64,000 nt of DNA. Source: Thuidium tamariscinum. Its lineage: Eukaryota; Streptophyta; Bryopsida; Hypnales; Thuidiaceae. Each line of letters opens with the position of its first letter. Positions within the stretch are counted from its first letter, which is position 1. Below, in pieces: positions 61,512-64,000 of this stretch. The notes beneath the pieces are model-generated. The model did no database searches, was not told where the DNA came from, and saw only the letters and a program-made list of their open reading frames with translations. A program made the translations under genes and the position numbers. The stretch covers positions 27,659,052-27,723,051 of the forward strand of contig OX344755.2 in assembly GCA_947034885.2 (NCBI GenBank), given 5' to 3'.

Positions 61512-64000
61512 GGATTAGATATTACAATGTGATCACGTTGAATTTGTCTTGCAACTGAGAAGTTTACGCGTCTTGATATCAACTAAACAACGAGGAGATT
61601 TCCCCGGCCAAGAGACCAACTCCGTAGGCTCTTGAATGGTGTGCATTTTTGAATTTTAATGGCATTGAATTTCACAGCATATTTTTTGTAGTAATTCTAT
61701 AGAACTGGATTAGATATTACAATGTGATCACGTTGAATTTGTCTTGCAACTGAGAAGTTTACGCGTCTTGATATCAACTAAACAACGAGGAGATTTCCCC
61801 GGCCAAGAGACCAACTCCGTAGGCTCTTGAATGGTGTGCATTTTTGAATTTTAATGGCATTGAATTTCACAGCATATTTTTTGTAGTAATTCTATAGAAC
61901 TGGATTAGATATTACAATGTAATCACGTTGAATTTGTCTTGCAACTGAGAAGTTTACGCGTCTCGATATCAACTAAACAACGAGGAGATTTCCCCGGCCA
62001 AGAGACCAACTCCGTAGGCTCTTGAATGGTGTGCATTTTTGAATTTAATCGCATTGATTTTTACAGCATATTTTTTGTAGTAATTCTATAGAACTGGATT
62101 AGATATTACAATGTGATCACGTTGAATTTGTATTGCAACTGAGAAGTTTGCGCGTCTTGATATCAACTAAACACCTCGGAGATTTCCTCGGCCACGAGAG
62201 TAACTCCGTAGGCTCTTGAATGGTGTGCATTTTTGAATTTTAATGGCATTGAATTTCACAGCATATTTTTTGTAGTAATTCTATAGAACTGGATTAGATA
62301 TTACAATGTGATCACGTTGAATTTGTCTTGCAACTGAGAAGTTTACGCGTCTTGATATCAACTAAACAACGAGGAGATTTCCCCGGCTAAGGGACCAACT
62401 CCGTAGGCTCTTGAATGGTGTGCATTTTTGAATTTTAATCGCATTGAATTTCACAACATATTTTTTGTAGTAATTCTATAGAACTGGATTAGATATTACA
62501 ATGTGATCACGTTGAATTTGTCTTGCAACTGAGAAGTTTACGCGTCTTGATATCAACTAAACACCTAGGAGATTTCCCCGGCCAAGAGACCAACTCCGTA
62601 GGCTCTTGAATGGTGTGCATTTTTGAATTTTAATCGCATTGAATTTCACAACATATTTTTTGTAGTAATTCTATAGAACTGGATTAGATATTACAATGTG
62701 ATCACGTTGAATTTGTCTTGCAACTGAGAAGTTTGCGCGTCTTGATATCAACTAAACACCTCGGAGATTTCCTCGGCCACGAGAGTAACTCCGTAGGCTC
62801 TTGAATGGTGTGCATTTTTGAATTTTAATGGCATTGAATTTCACAGCATATTCTTTGTAGTAATTCTATAGAACTGGATTAGATATTACAATGTGATCAC
62901 GTTGAATTTGTCTTGCAACTAAGAAGTTTGCGCGTCTCGATATCAACTAAACAACGAGGAGATTTCCTCGGCCAAGAGAATAACTCCGTAGGCTCTTGAA
63001 TGGTGTGCATTTTTGAATTTTAATCGCATTCAATTTTACAGCATATTTATTGTAGTAGTTCTATAGAACTGGATTAGATATTACAATGTGATCACGTTGA
63101 ATTTGTCTTGCAACTGAGAAGTTTGCGCGTCTTGATATCAACTAAACACCTCGGAGATTTCCTCGGCCACGAGAGTAACTCCGTAGGCTCTTGAATGGTG
63201 TGCATTTTTGAATTTAATCGCATTGAATTTCACAGCATATTTTTTGTAGTAATTCTATAGAACTGGATTATATATTACAATGTGATCACGTTGAATTTGT
63301 CTTGCAACTGAGAAGTTTACGCGTCTGGATATCAACTAAACAACGAGGAGATTTCCCCGGCCAAGAGACCAACTCCGTAGGCTCTTGAATGGTGTGCATT
63401 TTTGAATTTTAATGGCATTGAATTTCACAGCATATTTTTTGTAGTAATTCTATAGATCTGGATTAGATATTACAATGTGATCACGTTGAATTTGTCTTGC
63501 AACTGAGAAGTTTACGCGTCTTGATATCAACTAAACAACTCGGAGATTTCCCCGGCCAAGGGACCAACTCCGTCGGCTCCTGAATGGTGTGCATTTTTGA
63601 ATTTTAATGGCATTGAATTTCACAGCATATTTTTTGTAGTAATTCTATAGAACTGGATTAGATATTACAATGTGATCACGTTGAATTTGTCTTGCAACTG
63701 AGAAGTTTGCGCGTCTCGATATCAACTAAACACCTCGGAGATTTCCTCGGCCACGAGAGTAACTCCGTAGGCTCTTGAATGGTGTGCATTTTTGAATTTA
63801 ATCGCATTGAATTTCACAGCATATTTTTTGTAGTAATTCTATAGAACTGGATTAGATATTACAATGTGATCACGTTGAATTTGTCTTGCAACTGAGAAGT
63901 TTGCGCATCTTGATGTCAACTAAACAACGAGGAGATTTCCTCGGCCAAGAGAATAACCCCGTAGGCTCTTGAATGGTGTGCATTTTTGAATTTAATCGCA
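61512..64000 (+). repeat. 35-monomer super-repeat, copy 2 (cut by window end)
   Basis: Starts with two B(AAGAGACC) monomers, then B' with GTAATCAC at 61919, as in copy 1. It runs through the B'-A-B-B-A-C module and cassette copy 5 into A(TCTCG, 194 bp) and F at the window end. Only about 2.5 kb is visible. Confidence 0.87.
62876..63654 (+). repeat. C-A-D-E cassette, copy 5
   Basis: Lies exactly 6808 bp after copy 4 and shares its TATAGATCTGG mark at the end of D. Its C monomer reads CCAAGAGAATAACTCC, so it is not identical to copy 4. It is followed by A(194 bp, TCTCG) and F up to the window end. Confidence 0.9.

Larger units (their letters stand above)
1..64000 (+). repeat. 195-bp satellite DNA array, about 328 full monomers
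   Basis: The window is filled end to end by direct tandem copies of a 195-bp unit beginning GGATTAGATATTACAATGTG. Early copies start at 1, 196, 391, 586, 780, 975, 1169, 1364, 1559, 1753 and 1948; the last starts at 63849 and is cut by the window end. Copies are 195 or 194 bp; the short form lacks one T of the T-run after TGAA near monomer position 145. A typical monomer is about 37% GC. No copy is inverted and no foreign insertion was found. Length, regularity and the near-nucleosomal period fit a eukaryotic centromeric or pericentromeric satellite; that location is inferred. I do not recognise the satellite family. Both ends of the window lie inside the array. Confidence 0.98.

Noticed and set aside
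1..64000. Protein-coding genes or long open frames
   Set aside because: Although 195 is divisible by three, each monomer has stops in all six frames (for example TGA in GTGATCAC, TAG in GGATTAG, and TAA or TGA on the minus strand near 141-165). The open stretches are at most about 40 codons and repeat with the monomer.
1..64000. CRISPR array
   Set aside because: The entire 195-bp unit repeats; there are no short repeats separated by unique spacers, and no cas-like genes.
1..64000. CENP-B box
   Set aside because: I looked for TTCG-N4-A-NN-CGGG on both strands of the families. CCCCGG in B is the only partial overlap and the required CGAA or TTCG half is absent at the right distance.
1..64000. 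tRNA, 5S rRNA or pol III promoter in the monomer
   Set aside because: No cloverleaf, no GGTTCGANTCC-type B box and no conserved 5S internal control region is visible. The T-run near 171-176 alone is not evidence of a terminator.
1..64000. Assembly artefact creating the whole array
   Set aside because: Copies carry many private and linked variants in consistent order at several scales, which collapse or simple duplication of reads would not produce. Local errors in copy number cannot be excluded from sequence alone.

Overview
The whole window is one uninterrupted, head-to-tail satellite DNA array. The monomer is 195 bp (a common variant is 194 bp), and all copies run in the same orientation. 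I count about 328 complete monomers plus a final partial one that begins at 63849. The typical monomer is about 37% GC. I see no gene, RNA gene, transposon, CRISPR array or unique sequence anywhere in the 64 kb. An array this long and uniform, with a near-nucleosomal period and multi-level higher-order repeats (HORs), is typical of eukaryotic centromeric or pericentromeric heterochromatin. I do not recognise the satellite and cannot name the organism; no CENP-B box was seen.

Monomers fall into a few haplotype families defined by linked changes in two variable parts, roughly monomer positions 60-110 and 141-180 (position 1 = GGATTAGATATTAC). I call them A (CCTCGG...CCACGAGAGTAAC), B (CGAGG...CCCCGG...GACC), B' and B'' (194-bp B forms), C (TAAGAAG...CATTCAATTTTA...TTTATTG), D (GGATTATATA), E (TCGGCTCCTG) and F (GCGCATCTTGATGTC). 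Two other parts, about 178-36 across the monomer junction and 111-140, are nearly invariant. Three short perfect palindromes recur in most monomers.

Layout by zone. 1-2.9 kb: an ~1947-bp 10-monomer period. 2.9-8.4 kb: two complete 1949-bp 10-mers and a decayed third with a 4-mer duplication. 8.4-15.8 kb: shuffled A/B'/C monomers and the first C-A-D-E cassette. 15.8-22 kb: a 1947-bp 10-mer HOR, one copy carrying a 29-bp deletion. 22-30 kb: rearranged monomers, then a 12-monomer block copied from 19.6-22.0 kb at an offset of 7982 bp. 30-41 kb: overlapping local duplications with periods of 7, 11 and 6 monomers. 41-54.7 kb: B-rich, with 8-, 11-, 12- and 20-monomer periods. 54.7-64 kb: a 6808-bp (35-monomer) super-repeat, the second copy cut by the window end, with a nested 1556-bp 8-mer HOR.

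No genes act together here. What the window records is evolution by unequal exchange and gene conversion: variant monomers keep a fixed order over kilobases, the same cassettes reappear at several offsets, and chimeric monomers join the front of one family to the tail of another. HOR copies were matched by diagnostic variants and exact offsets, not by full base-by-base alignment.
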